This document shows, one piece after another, positions 50,686 to 59,994 of a stretch of 64,000 nucleotides of DNA. Source of the DNA: Terriglobia bacterium (lineage in GTDB: Bacteria; Acidobacteriota; UBA6911). The notes under the pieces were generated by a model that was given only the letters and a program-made list of their open reading frames with translations, was not told where the DNA came from and did not search any database. Position 1 is the first letter of the stretch; each line of letters starts with the position of its first letter. A program made the translations under genes and the position numbers. The stretch spans positions 1-64,000 of the forward strand of contig JAIQGI010000002.1 in assembly GCA_020072565.1 (NCBI GenBank), written 5' to 3'.

Positions 50686-53106
50686 TTATTTCTTGAGCTC
50701 GACCACGGTTGCGCCGCCGCCACCCTGGTTAGGAGGCGCCAACTGAAACTTCTCTACGTGGGGATGGTTTGTGAGCAGTTCCGCAATGGCGCGGCGCAGG
50801 ATGCCTTTTCCATGCCCATGGATGATGCGAACGCTCTCCGTCCCTGCCAGGAAGGCCTCGTCCAGGAACTTGTCCACGCGATCGATGGCCTCGTCGGCAG
50901 TCAGTCCGATCACCTTGAGTTCAGGCGCGAACTGCTGCTCGAGATTCAACTCCGGCGCCGGTTTTGCCGGCGCGCGCCCGCCGGGCGTGGAGGGGGCGGA
51001 TTCCAGGACCTGGAGGTCCTCGAGCCGGGCGCGGAACTTGAGGGATCCTATGCTCACCGTATAAGTCTCGCCGTGAATCGTGTCCACCGTGCCTGCCTGA
51101 CTCAGCGGTTTCACCCAGACTCGATCCCCTTCAGCCGGTTCGACGACCGCAGGTTTCCCAAGCGCGGGCGGGCTGGCCTCCTTACTGGCGGCGGCGGCTG
51201 AACGCTGCGGGCCAAGGCCGATCTCCGCCTCGATCTTCCTGCTCGTTTCCATGCTGCTGCGCCGGAACTGGGCGGCGCGGTTCTGTGCGACTTTCTTCAG
51301 TCTTTCAGCGGCGATCCGGTCATTGAGACCTTTGATCAGTTGCTCGCTCTGCCGGCTGAACTCACGGCCGGCGCGTGCCAGGGTTTCTTCAAACTCGGCG
51401 CGCCGGGAAGCTTCGCGGCGGGAGAATTCCTCTTCCAGCCGCGCGTACTCCTGCGCCGTCGCGGCCCGCTCCTCCTCCAGGGCTGCGCGCAGCGTTTCCT
51501 GCTCATCGACCAACGCCTTGAGCCTCTTTAAATACTCGCTCGCGCGGATCTGGTCGGGATTCGCCAGCGCACGCGCCTGATTGAGGATGGCGTCGGGCAG
51601 GTCCATGCGGCGCGCGATGTCGAGTCCGGCGGAAGAGCCGGCAACCCCCACGATCAACCGATAGGTGGGGCGCAGGGTGCGCTCGTCGAATTCCACCGAA
51701 GCGTTAAGCACCCCCTCCATTTGCGACGCCCACATCTTCAGCGGATTGTAATGGGTTGTTGCGAAAGTGGTGGCGCCGAGGCGGCGGAAACAGTCCACGA
51801 TGGCCACTGCGAGCGCCGCGCCTTCCTCAGGATCTGTGCCGGTCCCGACCTCGTCAATCAGAAGCAGTGCCGGCGGCACTACCTCCCGGGCCATTCGGGC
51901 GATGTTGCGCATATGAGCCGTGAAGGTGGAAAGGTTCGCGGCGATCGATTGCTGGTCCCCGATGTCGGCGAACACCTGATCGAAGACCGGCAGGACGGCT
52001 TCGTGCGCCGGCACATGAAGTCCCATTTGCGCCATGAGGGCTGTAAGCCCGACGGTCTTGAGCACCACGGTTTTCCCACCGGCATTGGGACCGCTTATGA
52101 CCAGAACCTGGTGAGCATCGTCGAGCGCAAAAGATATGGGCACGGCGCCGCTGCCTGATTGACGCAGCGCATGCTCGAGTAAGACATGTCGCGCATCGTG
52201 AAGCCTCAGTTCGCGCGCGGGTGACAGCCGGGGCCTGACGCAGTCGAATTCGAGCGAAAGCCGGGCTTTGGCCTGGCCGACATCGATTTCAGCAATCGTC
52301 CCTGCAATCGTCCGGATGGCTGCCTGATGGGCCCGGAACGCTTCGGTGATGGCGAACAGTATGCGCGCGATTTCGATCTCCTCCTGCTCGCGCAGTCGCA
52401 CGAGTTCGTTGTTCTGGTCAATGACCGGCAGGGGTTCGATGTACGTCGTCTGGCCGCTCGATGACAGGCCGTGAACGACTCCCGGAACCTGGACCCGGGA
52501 GTCCGTGCGCACCGGGATCACGAAGCGGCCGTTGCGAACCGTGATGAGTTCTTCCTGCACGGCCCGTGCCTCCTGCCGCAAGATCCCTTCCAGGGATCGG
52601 TGAATGTGCAATCGGCTGGTCTGAATCTCATGGCGGATGCTGCCCAGTTCGGGACTGGCGTTGTCGTCGATCTCGCCGCCGGGGAGTACCTTTCCCTTGA
52701 TGTCCGCGAGCAGCCGGTGTAGATCCGGGATTCTATTTATGATCCCGGCGAGGTTCGGGCAGCGCACACGTTCCTCCGAATCCCGGAACAGGTCGCGAAG
52801 GCCCATGCCCATGGACACAATGTGCTGCAAATCCAACACTTGTCGAGGCTCGAGCGTGGTTCCTGCGACCTGAAGCCGTGCGAGTCCCGGCTCGGGATCC
52901 TCAATCCCGGCCAAGCCGAATCGCTGACCGGAATCCAGGAAATGAACGCACTCCGTAGTCAGATCCAGGGCGCGATCGATCATGCCGCGGTCCGTCTGCG
53001 GCCGCAATTGCAGCACACCCGTGCGCCCGAGTGGTGTTTGGACGTGGCGCGCGAGCAGATCCAGGAGCGCGCCAAGCTCGAGGGTCGCGCATGTGTGCGG
53101 GTCCAT
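50686..53106 (-). CDS. mutS2: MutS2 ATPase/endonuclease
   Basis: An 806-residue protein. An N-terminal clamp/lever region ('LELGALLDLLARHVQTPLGR', 'RDLFRDSEERVRCPNLAGIINRI', 'HGLSSSGQTTYIEPLPVIDQNNEL') is followed by the MutS-type ATPase: Walker A 'VLVISGPNAGGKTVVLKTVGL', 'STFTAHMRNIARMARE', Walker B 'ALLLIDEVGTGTDPEEGAALAVAIVD', 'ATTFATTHYNPLKMWA'. A coiled coil (~500-600) and a C-terminal Smr nuclease domain ('VRIIHGHGKGILRRAIAELLTNHP') follow. Known roles are suppression of homeologous recombination and rescue of collided ribosomes. The start is ATG 53106, divergent from the next gene. Confidence 0.95.
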   Translation of the reverse strand: MDPHTCATLELGALLDLLARHVQTPLGRTGVLQLRPQTDRGMIDRALDLTTECVHFLDSGQRFGLAGIEDPEPGLARLQVAGTTLEPRQVLDLQHIVSMGMGLRDLFRDSEERVRCPNLAGIINRIPDLHRLLADIKGKVLPGGEIDDNASPELGSIRHEIQTSRLHIHRSLEGILRQEARAVQEELITVRNGRFVIPVRTDSRVQVPGVVHGLSSSGQTTYIEPLPVIDQNNELVRLREQEEIEIARILFAITEAFRAHQAAIRTIAGTIAEIDVGQAKARLSLEFDCVRPRLSPARELRLHDARHVLLEHALRQSGSGAVPISFALDDAHQVLVISGPNAGGKTVVLKTVGLTALMAQMGLHVPAHEAVLPVFDQVFADIGDQQSIAANLSTFTAHMRNIARMAREVVPPALLLIDEVGTGTDPEEGAALAVAIVDCFRRLGATTFATTHYNPLKMWASQMEGVLNASVEFDERTLRPTYRLIVGVAGSSAGLDIARRMDLPDAILNQARALANPDQIRASEYLKRLKALVDEQETLRAALEEERAATAQEYARLEEEFSRREASRRAEFEETLARAGREFSRQSEQLIKGLNDRIAAERLKKVAQNRAAQFRRSSMETSRKIEAEIGLGPQRSAAAASKEASPPALGKPAVVEPAEGDRVWVKPLSQAGTVDTIHGETYTVSIGSLKFRARLEDLQVLESAPSTPGGRAPAKPAPELNLEQQFAPELKVIGLTADEAIDRVDKFLDEAFLAGTESVRIIHGHGKGILRRAIAELLTNHPHVEKFQLAPPNQGGGGATVVELKK

Positions 53107-53273
53107 ATCAATAGAACTCCGCCGATTCCCGGTAACAGATTTCACAACCCGAATTTGGCCTTGGCCGGGAGCTTTTGAAGGTTGGCAACCCAACAGCCCG
53201 TGAGGTATATTGGGAGTTTGTATGCCGCTGAGAATTCAAATCCGTTTGCCGTTCTTTAAACTGGAGTTTCATC

Positions 53274-54602
53274 ATGGCTGCAAAGCAGAAGAAGGTTATC
53301 ATAATGGGGGCCGCAGGGAGGGATTTTCACAACTTCAACGTCTACTTCCGCAATAATCCTCAGTATCAGGTTGTCGCGTTTACCGCTTTTCAGATTCCCG
53401 GTATCGCAGGGAGAACGTACCCTCCTGAGCTCGCCGGCAACGGCTACCCGCGCGGCATTCCGATCTTCGATGAATCCGAGTTGTCGGCTCTGATCAAAAA
53501 ATTCCAGGCTGATGAGGTCGTGTTTGCATACAGCGACGTTCCGCACGTCGAGGTGATGCATCGCGCTTCGCTGGTCAATGCCCTTGGCCCGGACTTTCTG
53601 CTGATGGGTGCCAAATCGACGATGGTGAAGTCGATCAAGCCGGTCATTTCCGTATGTGCGGTCAGGACGGGGTGCGGAAAGAGCCAGACATCGAGGCGCA
53701 TCACGGAACTGCTGCACGAACGCGGCAAATCCGTAGTAGTAATCCGCCATCCAATGCCCTATGGGGATCTCAATGCCCAGCGCTGCGAGCGTTTTGAGAC
53801 GTTGGCGGACCTGGAGCGGTATCAATGCACGATCGAGGAGATGGAAGAGTACGAATCGCACATCCAGAAGGGGCACATCGTCTATGCCGGTGTCGATTAC
53901 ACGGATATTCTGCGCAGTGCCGAACGTGAGGCGGACATTGTACTGTGGGACGGCGGCAACAACGATATCCCGTTCTATCAGACCGATCTGCACATTGTGG
54001 TTGCGGATCCCCATCGCCCCGGGCATGAGCTGAAGTACTATCCGGGAGAGACCAACCTGCGTATGGCCCAGGTGGTACTGGTGAACAAGGTCAACACGGC
54101 AGAACCGGCCGCAATTGAGGAAGTGATCGCCAACATTTCCCACACCAATCCGAACGCGACCATCATCCGGGCCGGATCCGTTGTTTCAGTGGAGGACGAG
54201 AAAGCCATCAAAGGCAAGAAAGTGCTGGTTGTGGAGGATGGGCCCACACTCACGCACGGCGAGATGACTTATGGTGCGGCGCATGTTGCGGCAAAGCAGT
54301 TCGGTGCTGCTGAGATCGTTGATCCGCGCCCCTACGCCTCGGGTACGATCAAGGGCGTCTTCGAAAAATACCGGCATTTGACCGACATTCTGCCCGCCAT
54401 GGGCTACGGGGATCAGCAGGTTCACGATCTGCAGGCCACCATCAATGCCGTGCCTTGCGACCTGGTCCTGGTCGGTACGCCCTTTGACCTTTCCCGGCTT
54501 GTCAAGTCCAACCATCCCATGATTCGTGTTACTTATGCCCTGGACCAGCCGTCCACCGCCGAACTGGCACGAATTTTGGACCGGTTTCTCAGGAAACTCT
54601 AG
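53274..54602 (+). CDS. cyclic 2,3-diphosphoglycerate synthetase-like GTPase
   Basis: A 442-residue protein of the cDPGS-like P-loop family. Segments: 'KVIIMGAAGRDFHNFNVYFRNNPQYQVVAFTAFQIPGIAGRTYPPELAG', 'VVFAYSDVPHVEVMH', the P-loop-like 'VISVCAVRTGCGKSQTSRRI', 'VVVIRHPMPYGDLNAQ', 'ADIVLWDGGNNDIPFYQTDLHIVVADPHRPGHELKYYPGETNLRMAQVVLVNKVNTA' and a C-terminal 'DLVLVGTPFDLSRL'. Archaeal relatives make a thermoprotectant. In bacteria it recurs beside carbamoyl-phosphate genes with no proven role, as here ahead of argF, arcC and pyrB. It may be a chaperone-like or signalling GTPase for that pathway. Confidence 0.85.
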   Translation: MAAKQKKVIIMGAAGRDFHNFNVYFRNNPQYQVVAFTAFQIPGIAGRTYPPELAGNGYPRGIPIFDESELSALIKKFQADEVVFAYSDVPHVEVMHRASLVNALGPDFLLMGAKSTMVKSIKPVISVCAVRTGCGKSQTSRRITELLHERGKSVVVIRHPMPYGDLNAQRCERFETLADLERYQCTIEEMEEYESHIQKGHIVYAGVDYTDILRSAEREADIVLWDGGNNDIPFYQTDLHIVVADPHRPGHELKYYPGETNLRMAQVVLVNKVNTAEPAAIEEVIANISHTNPNATIIRAGSVVSVEDEKAIKGKKVLVVEDGPTLTHGEMTYGAAHVAAKQFGAAEIVDPRPYASGTIKGVFEKYRHLTDILPAMGYGDQQVHDLQATINAVPCDLVLVGTPFDLSRLVKSNHPMIRVTYALDQPSTAELARILDRFLRKL

Positions 54603-54610
54603 TTCGCCAC

Positions 54611-54662
54611 GACTCGAAGACTCAAAGACTCCACGATGTGGCTTTTGTCGAGTTTTCGAGTC
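54611..54662. repeat. intergenic inverted repeat between the GTPase gene and argF
   Basis: GACTCGAAGACTC (54611-54623) matches the complement of GAGTTTTCGAGTC (54650-54662) with one mismatch. Inside, CCAC-GAT-GTGG forms the tip. It fills half of the 96-base gap. Confidence 0.6.
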
Positions 54663-54698
54663 TCAGCGTCTGCGAGGTCTGCGCTTTCGGAGGCATCC

Positions 54699-55616
54699 AT
54701 GGCCAAAAGGGACTTCATCACGGTTCGCACTTACACTCCCGCTGAGGTCCGGAAACTGATCGACGATGCTATCGATATCAAGTCACACCCGGAGAAGTAC
54801 GCCGATACGCTCAAAGGCAAGGCTCTCGCCATGATCTTCGAGAAACCCTCCTTGCGCACACGCGTAACCTTCAATGTCGGCATCCACCAGCTTGGCGGAT
54901 TTGCCATCTATCTGTCGCCGGCGGAGATCAATCTCGGCAAGAGAGAATCCGTAGCTGACGTGGCACGAAATCTCGAGCGCATGGTTCAGGGAGTCATGGC
55001 CCGTACGTTCAGCCACAAGGTGGTGGAGGAATTGGCCGAACATGCGCATATCCCCGTCATCAACGGCTTGACCGATTACAATCATCCCTGCCAGGCGATG
55101 GCGGACTACATGACCCTGCTCGAAATCAAGAAGAAGTTTGCCGGGATGAAGCTTGCCTATGTTGGGGACGGCAACAATGTGGCCGTTTCGCTGATCCATA
55201 CCGCGGCGCGCCTCGGCGTCCATCTCGCTGTGGCGACACCTCCGGGATATGAGCCGAATCCTGAAGTAGTCCAATGGGGGCGCACCCAGGGTGCTGTGAC
55301 CGGCTGCACTATCGATCTTACCCACGATCCATTAGCCGCTGTGAAGGGCGCGGACGCGATCTACACCGACGTGTGGACCAGCATGGGACAGGAAGCAGAA
55401 TCGGCTACGCGCCTGAAAATCTTTCGTCCTTATCAGGTCAATGAGGAGCTGTTCGCCCATGCGCGCCCCGATGCCATCTTCCTGCACTGCCTGCCTGCCC
55501 ACCGGGGGGAGGAGGTAACTGATGGCGTCATGGAATCGCCGCGCTCCGTCGTCTTCCAGCAGGCGGAAAACCGGCTGCATGCTCAGAAGGCCATTATGCT
55601 CAACCTCATGCGCTAG
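54699..55616 (+). CDS. argF: ornithine carbamoyltransferase
   Basis: A 305-residue transcarbamylase making citrulline from ornithine and carbamoyl phosphate. Carbamoyl-phosphate loop 'FEKPSLRTRVTFNVGIHQLGG' (Leu replaces the more usual Thr in S-T-R-T-R), 'YLSPAEINLGKRESVADVARNLERMVQGVMARTF', 'GLTDYNHPCQAMADYMTLLE' with HPCQ, 'LAYVGDGNNVAVSLIHTAARLG', and the ornithine-binding 'FLHCLPAHRGEEVTDGVMESPRSVVFQQAENRLHAQKAIMLNLM'. CGGAGG precedes the ATG. It is followed nine bases later by carbamate kinase, a pairing typical of arginine catabolism, although no arginine deiminase is seen. Confidence 0.93.
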   Translation: MAKRDFITVRTYTPAEVRKLIDDAIDIKSHPEKYADTLKGKALAMIFEKPSLRTRVTFNVGIHQLGGFAIYLSPAEINLGKRESVADVARNLERMVQGVMARTFSHKVVEELAEHAHIPVINGLTDYNHPCQAMADYMTLLEIKKKFAGMKLAYVGDGNNVAVSLIHTAARLGVHLAVATPPGYEPNPEVVQWGRTQGAVTGCTIDLTHDPLAAVKGADAIYTDVWTSMGQEAESATRLKIFRPYQVNEELFAHARPDAIFLHCLPAHRGEEVTDGVMESPRSVVFQQAENRLHAQKAIMLNLMR

Positions 55617-55625
55617 AGGTGTGGA

Positions 55626-56585
55626 TTGGCGAAATCGGCTGTCATCGCAGTAGGCGGGAACTCCCTGATCCGCGCCGGAGAAAAAGGGACCATTCCCGAA
55701 CAAATTGCCAACGCCCGGGTGATCAGCAAGGCGATCGCCGCCCTCATGAAAACGGGGCTGCACCTGGTGGTTACCCACGGCAACGGCCCTCAAGTGGGGG
55801 CGCAGTTGCTGCGCTCCGAGCGCGCCGCAGGCCAGGTGTATGAGCAGGGCCTGGACGTGTGCGTTGCTGCGACCCAGGGGGAAATCGGATACATTCTCCA
55901 GCAGGCGCTTCAGCTGGAGTTCCAGCTGGCCGGGATCCGGAAGCCGGTATCGACGGTGCTCACCCAGGTGGTGGTGCGCGCGGACGACCCCGGCTTCCAG
56001 AGGCCTACGAAGCCTATTGGGCCGTTCTACTCGCATGCGGCCGCAGAGGAGAAAGCGCGCCTGTTCGGCTGGGAGATGATCGAAGATGCCTCCCGAGGCT
56101 ATCGGCGCGTCGTGGCATCGCCGGCTCCCGTCGAGATCATCGAAGCGGAGGTCATCCGCTGCGTCATGGATCAGGGCATCCTGGTGATCGCGGCGGGCGG
56201 CGGCGGCATCCCGGTGGTGCGGGACAACGGCCTCATCCGGGGCGTGGAGGCGGTGATCGACAAGGACCGCGCCTCCGTGTTGTTGGCCATGCAGCTGTCG
56301 GTCGACCTGTTGGTATTTTCGACAGACGCGGATTACGTCTATCTCAATTTCAAACGGCCCGGGCAGCGTGCTCTCAGGCGGATAGGCCTGCAGGAGATCA
56401 TGACGTATCACGCGGCCGGCGAGTTCCCTCCCGGGAGTATGGGGCCCAAAGTCGAGGCGGCCATCCGTTTTTTGCAGTCCGGAGGGAAGGAAGCGATCAT
56501 CACCTCCCTCGAAAACCTGGCGGAGGCGATGACCGGGGAAGCGGGAACTCACATAGTTCCTGAGATCGGGGGGCAGCAATCGTGA
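55626..56585 (+). CDS. arcC: carbamate kinase
   Basis: A 319-residue amino-acid-kinase-fold enzyme interconverting carbamoyl phosphate + ADP with carbamate + ATP. Motifs: 'AVIAVGGNSLIRAGEKGTIPEQ', 'LVVTHGNGPQVGAQLLRSE', 'IGYILQQALQ', 'DPGFQRPTKPIGPFY', 'IVIAAGGGGIPVV'-like 'ILVIAAGGGGIPVVRDNGLIRGVEAVIDKDRASVLLAMQLSVDLLVFSTDADYVYLNF' and 'GSMGPKVEAAIRFL'. The start is TTG at 55626 with GAGGTG upstream. Its end overlaps the pyrB start (GTGA). It sits between two transcarbamylases, placing the shared metabolite carbamoyl phosphate at the centre of the cluster. Confidence 0.95.
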   Translation: MAKSAVIAVGGNSLIRAGEKGTIPEQIANARVISKAIAALMKTGLHLVVTHGNGPQVGAQLLRSERAAGQVYEQGLDVCVAATQGEIGYILQQALQLEFQLAGIRKPVSTVLTQVVVRADDPGFQRPTKPIGPFYSHAAAEEKARLFGWEMIEDASRGYRRVVASPAPVEIIEAEVIRCVMDQGILVIAAGGGGIPVVRDNGLIRGVEAVIDKDRASVLLAMQLSVDLLVFSTDADYVYLNFKRPGQRALRRIGLQEIMTYHAAGEFPPGSMGPKVEAAIRFLQSGGKEAIITSLENLAEAMTGEAGTHIVPEIGGQQS

Positions 56586-57490
56586 AGCTTCGTCATGTCA
56601 TCGAATCGCAGCAGTTCACGGTGCCGCTCCTGATGGAACTTTTTGAGCGCACCCGTGCCATGGAGCGCATCGTGGCCCGAGGCGGGACACTCGACTATCA
56701 GCACAAGATCATGGCGACCCTTTTTTATGAACAGTCGACGCGGACTCGAATATCCTTCGAAGCCGCCATGCATCGCCTGGGTGGACGGGTTTGCTCCACC
56801 GAGGAGGCCAAGGCTTTTTCGTCGGAGGTGGAAGGAGAGCAGCTGGAAGACACGATCCGGATCATTTCCGGCTACACGGACGTGATCGTGCTGCGCCATT
56901 CCGAATTGGGGGGAGCCGCGCGCGCCGCGTCCGTGTCGAAGGTTCCTGTCATCAACGCTGGCGATGGCAGCGGCGGGCAGCATCCCACGCAGGCGCTTCT
57001 GGATCTCTACACCATCTTCCGGGAGCGCAGAACGCTGGACGGGCTCACGATCGCCATGGTCGGCGAGCTGGACCGCGGGCGGACGGTGCGCTCGCTGGCG
57101 TACCTCCTGAGCAAGTTCGAGCGCGTCAAGATGTACTTCGTTAGCCCGCCCGAGGTGCGGATGAAGCGGGATATACTCGAACACCTCGCGGAACACAACA
57201 TCTGGTATGCCCAGGAATCCGAACTCGATCGCGTGATCGGCGCCGTCGATGTCATCTATGTCACCCAGATTCGTCCAGGTCGAATGCCCGATCAACAACA
57301 CCTCAAGAAGTACTTCATGGACACGTCGGTGTTGCAGAAGATGAAACGGAACGCCATGATCCTGCATCCACTGCCGCGCACGCTGGAGCTCGACAAGACC
57401 GTGGATGACGACCCGCGGGCATTCTATTTTCAACAGGCAACCAACGGGCTCTATGTGCGCATGGCGCTCTTGACGATGGTCCTGGAATGA
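56582..57490 (+). CDS. pyrB: aspartate carbamoyltransferase catalytic chain
   Basis: A 302-residue transcarbamylase forming N-carbamoyl-aspartate. Motifs: 'FYEQSTRTRISFEAAMHRLGG' (carbamoyl-phosphate loop), 'DTIRIISGYTDVIVLRH', 'VINAGDGSGGQHPTQALLDLYTI' (HPTQ), 'IAMVGELDRGRTVRSLAYLLSKF', 'VDVIYVTQIRPGRMPD' and 'MILHPLPRTLELDKTVDDDPRAFYFQQATNGLYVRMALLTMVL' (HPLPR; the usual Glu-Ile after it is Thr-Leu). The GTG start overlaps the arcC stop, so it is translationally coupled. No regulatory chain (pyrI) and no other pyrimidine genes are adjacent. Confidence 0.9.
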   Translation: MKLRHVIESQQFTVPLLMELFERTRAMERIVARGGTLDYQHKIMATLFYEQSTRTRISFEAAMHRLGGRVCSTEEAKAFSSEVEGEQLEDTIRIISGYTDVIVLRHSELGGAARAASVSKVPVINAGDGSGGQHPTQALLDLYTIFRERRTLDGLTIAMVGELDRGRTVRSLAYLLSKFERVKMYFVSPPEVRMKRDILEHLAEHNIWYAQESELDRVIGAVDVIYVTQIRPGRMPDQQHLKKYFMDTSVLQKMKRNAMILHPLPRTLELDKTVDDDPRAFYFQQATNGLYVRMALLTMVLE

Positions 57491-57610
57491 GCGGAAATTT
57501 TTGAATGGGACGGGGAGTTTGCGCCGAGCTATTTGCGACGTGCGAGCTTGCTTGTGCCCGGGGAATGCGGCGGCCATCGGCTGCATTCCAAAGGATTTAC
57601 TGGAGGCTTC

Positions 57611-58810
57611 ATGAACCCCGAAATGACCACCAAGGATTTCATCGAGCTCGAGGACCGCTATGGAGCTCACAACTACCACCCGCTGGATGTGGTGATCCAC
57701 AAGGCCCAGGGTGTCTGGGTTTACGACGTGGATGGGAAGCGCTATCTGGACTGCCTGGCAGCGTATTCGGCGGTGAATCAGGGCCATTGCCACCCCAAAA
57801 TCATGGAAGCCCTGATCGAGCAGGCCCACCGCGTGACCTTGACCTCGCGCGCTTTTCGCAACGACCAACTCCCGCTTCTGTGCCGGGACGTGCACGAACT
57901 GACGGGGATGGACACCATGCTGCCCATGAACTCGGGGGCGGAAGCGGTCGAGACCGCGCTCAAGACGGCTCGCAAGTGGGGATACCAGGTCAAGGGCATT
58001 CCGGCCGATAGAGCGGAAATTATCGCCTGCGCCAATAACTTTCATGGGCGCACGATCACGATCGTCGGCTTTTCCACCGAGCCGCAATATCGCGAGGGAT
58101 TCGGCCCCTTCACACCGGGCTTCACCGTCATTCCTTATGGCGACGTGGAGGCGTTGCAACGCGCGATCACGGCGAACACGTGCGCATTCCTGGTCGAACC
58201 TATCCAGGGTGAGGCGGGGATTCTGGTGCCTCCTGCAGGCTATCTCAAGAAGTGCGAAGACCTGTGCCGGAGGAACAACGTGCTCTTTGTCCTCGACGAG
58301 ATCCAGTCAGGATTGGGGCGTACCGGCAAGCTGTTCGCCTACATGCACGAAGGTGTGCGCCCGGACATGGTGATCATCGGCAAGGCGCTCTCGGGCGGCT
58401 ATTATCCTGTTTCGGCCGTGTTGGCGCCGGGCAACGTACTCGGCGTCTTCAAGCCCGGAGACCACGGCAGCACCTTCGGGGGCAACCCACTCGCATGCGC
58501 GGTAGCGCGGGCTTCGCTGAAGGTTCTGACAGAGGAGAAGCTCGTGGAGCGTTCTGCGGAACATGGGGACTATTTCATCAAGAAACTGAAGACGCTGCGC
58601 GCGCCTCACATCGTCGAAGTCCGCGGACGCGGACTGTGGATTGGCATTGAAATGTCCGGCCCGGCGCGACCCTATTGCGAGAAGCTGAAAGATGAGGGAA
58701 TTCTGTGCAAGGAGACCCACGATCGCGTCATCCGCGTTGCCCCGCCGCTTGTGATCACACGGGACGAGATCAATTGGGCCTTCGAGCGGTTCAGGAAGGT
58801 ATTGCAGTAA
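57611..58810 (+). CDS. rocD: ornithine aminotransferase
   Basis: A 399-residue class-III PLP aminotransferase converting ornithine to glutamate semialdehyde. Characteristic: '[48 protein letters not shown]', '[23 protein letters not shown]', '[18 protein letters not shown]', '[14 protein letters not shown]', '[19 protein letters not shown]', and PLP Lys in '[20 protein letters not shown]'. 'YGAHNYHPL' separates it from acetylornithine aminotransferase. GGAGG precedes the ATG. With argF and arcC it could let ornithine be shared between degradation and citrulline formation. Confidence 0.93.
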   Translation: MNPEMTTKDFIELEDRYGAHNYHPLDVVIHKAQGVWVYDVDGKRYLDCLAAYSAVNQGHCHPKIMEALIEQAHRVTLTSRAFRNDQLPLLCRDVHELTGMDTMLPMNSGAEAVETALKTARKWGYQVKGIPADRAEIIACANNFHGRTITIVGFSTEPQYREGFGPFTPGFTVIPYGDVEALQRAITANTCAFLVEPIQGEAGILVPPAGYLKKCEDLCRRNNVLFVLDEIQSGLGRTGKLFAYMHEGVRPDMVIIGKALSGGYYPVSAVLAPGNVLGVFKPGDHGSTFGGNPLACAVARASLKVLTEEKLVERSAEHGDYFIKKLKTLRAPHIVEVRGRGLWIGIEMSGPARPYCEKLKDEGILCKETHDRVIRVAPPLVITRDEINWAFERFRKVLQ

Positions 58811-58818
58811 AAAAACTC

Positions 58819-58868
58819 AACGCAGAGGACGCAGAGACAAACAGAATATTCTCTGCGTCCTCTCCGTT
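58819..58868. repeat. 19-bp inverted repeat, CGCAGAGGACGCAGAG type, between convergent genes
   Basis: AACGCAGAGGACGCAGAGA (58819-58837) and TCTCTGCGTCCTCTCCGTT (58850-58868) are complementary except for one position, with a 12-base loop. It lies between convergent rocD and the quinone oxidoreductase gene, so it may stop transcription from both sides. An A-run precedes it on the plus strand (58808-58814). Confidence 0.75.
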
Positions 58869-58875
58869 AGAGCTT

Positions 58876-59844
58876 TCACGGCACGAGTATAACCTTTCCG
58901 TGGGTCTGCCGTCCTTCCAGCGCCTGGTGAGCCTTCGCGGCTTCGCGCAACGGCAGGCTCCGGTCGATCCTCAAATTCAGTCTACCCTCGGAGATCCATT
59001 CAAGAATATCGCTTGCTCGCCAGTCGAGTTCTTCTTCTGTGGAGGTGTAATGGGTGAGGCTCGGGCGGGTCACATAGATGGATCCCTTGGCGTTGAGGAT
59101 GTTCAGATCCACGGGAGGGACAGGGCCGCTCGATTGTCCGAACAACACCATCATTCCCCTGCGCTTCAGGCAGTTCAGACTCTTCTCGAAGGTCGAGCGC
59201 CCAACCGAGTCGTAAACCACCTCGACGCCCCGCCCCTGGGTGATGTTTTTCACCTCGGCCTCAAAATCCCTCATATCGTAGCGAACCACGTGGTCGGCTC
59301 CCGCCTCGCGGGCGATCGCCGCCTTCTCTTCAGTGGACACCGTGCCGATCACGCGCGCGCCGATCATCTTGGCAATCTGGATCAGCAGGAGACCAACCCC
59401 TCCGGCCGCGGCGTGCACCAGCGCCGTTTGGCCTCTCTGAAGGGGGTATGTGGCGTGGGTCAGATAGTGAGCCGTCATGCCCTGGAGCATGGCGGCGGCA
59501 CCCGTCTGAAAGTCGATCTTCTCGGGGAGGGTTACGAGTTGCCAGGCGTTTGCCAGTGCATATTCGCCGTAAGCTCCGAGGTTCATTGCATACGCAACGC
59601 GGGTCCCCGCTACCACACCCGTCACATCCTGGCCCACAGCGTCCACAATTCCAGCCGCCTCCATGCCGGGAGTGAAGGGAAGCGAAGCCTTGTAGAGACC
59701 CGAGCGGAAATACACGTCGATAAAGTTCACGCCGATTGCCTGGACCTTCACTCGGGCTTGTCCCGGCCCCGGCACCGGGAGCGGTACTTCCTCGTAGACG
59801 AGTTTCTCAGGGCCACCTGTTTCATGCACTCGAATCGCTTTCAT
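58876..59844 (-). CDS. NADPH:quinone oxidoreductase (zeta-crystallin type)
   Basis: A 322-residue zinc-free medium-chain dehydrogenase. Motifs: 'MKAIRVHETGGPEKLVYEEVPLPVPGPGQARVKVQAIGVNFIDVYFRSGLY', 'FTPGMEAAGIVDAVGQDV', 'AAAMLQGMTAHYLTHATYPLQRGQTALVHAAAGGVGLLLIQIAKMIGARVIGTVSTEEKA' (NADPH site) and 'VVYDSVGRSTFEKSLNCLKRRGMMVLFGQSSG'. It reduces quinones by single electrons or acts as an enone reductase in related proteins. The start is ATG 59844 with AGGAGGAG. It is monocistronic and divergent from the peptidase. Confidence 0.93.
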   Translation of the reverse strand: MKAIRVHETGGPEKLVYEEVPLPVPGPGQARVKVQAIGVNFIDVYFRSGLYKASLPFTPGMEAAGIVDAVGQDVTGVVAGTRVAYAMNLGAYGEYALANAWQLVTLPEKIDFQTGAAAMLQGMTAHYLTHATYPLQRGQTALVHAAAGGVGLLLIQIAKMIGARVIGTVSTEEKAAIAREAGADHVVRYDMRDFEAEVKNITQGRGVEVVYDSVGRSTFEKSLNCLKRRGMMVLFGQSSGPVPPVDLNILNAKGSIYVTRPSLTHYTSTEEELDWRASDILEWISEGRLNLRIDRSLPLREAAKAHQALEGRQTHGKVILVP

Positions 59845-59994
59845 GTTCGACTCCTCCTGGGAACTGTCATCATCCTGCAGTGCCTCACAAGCAAAGCTTG
59901 CCATGAAGCCATGAATTCCGCGAAAACTTTTTGCTCTGATATACTAGGCCTTTGATTTCTCAACGTGGTACTGGATTTGCGAGAGGACACGATC

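Noticed and set aside
53256-54143. 295-residue open frame opposite the cDPGS-like gene
   Set aside because: It is a shadow of a strongly supported gene on the other strand and has no family pattern of its own.
55332-56579. 415-residue minus-strand frame under arcC
   Set aside because: Antisense shadow of carbamate kinase; no signal of its own.
56549-58159. 536-residue open frame on the minus strand under pyrB and rocD
   Set aside because: Both plus-strand genes are certain by motif; the long frame results from high GC and codon bias.
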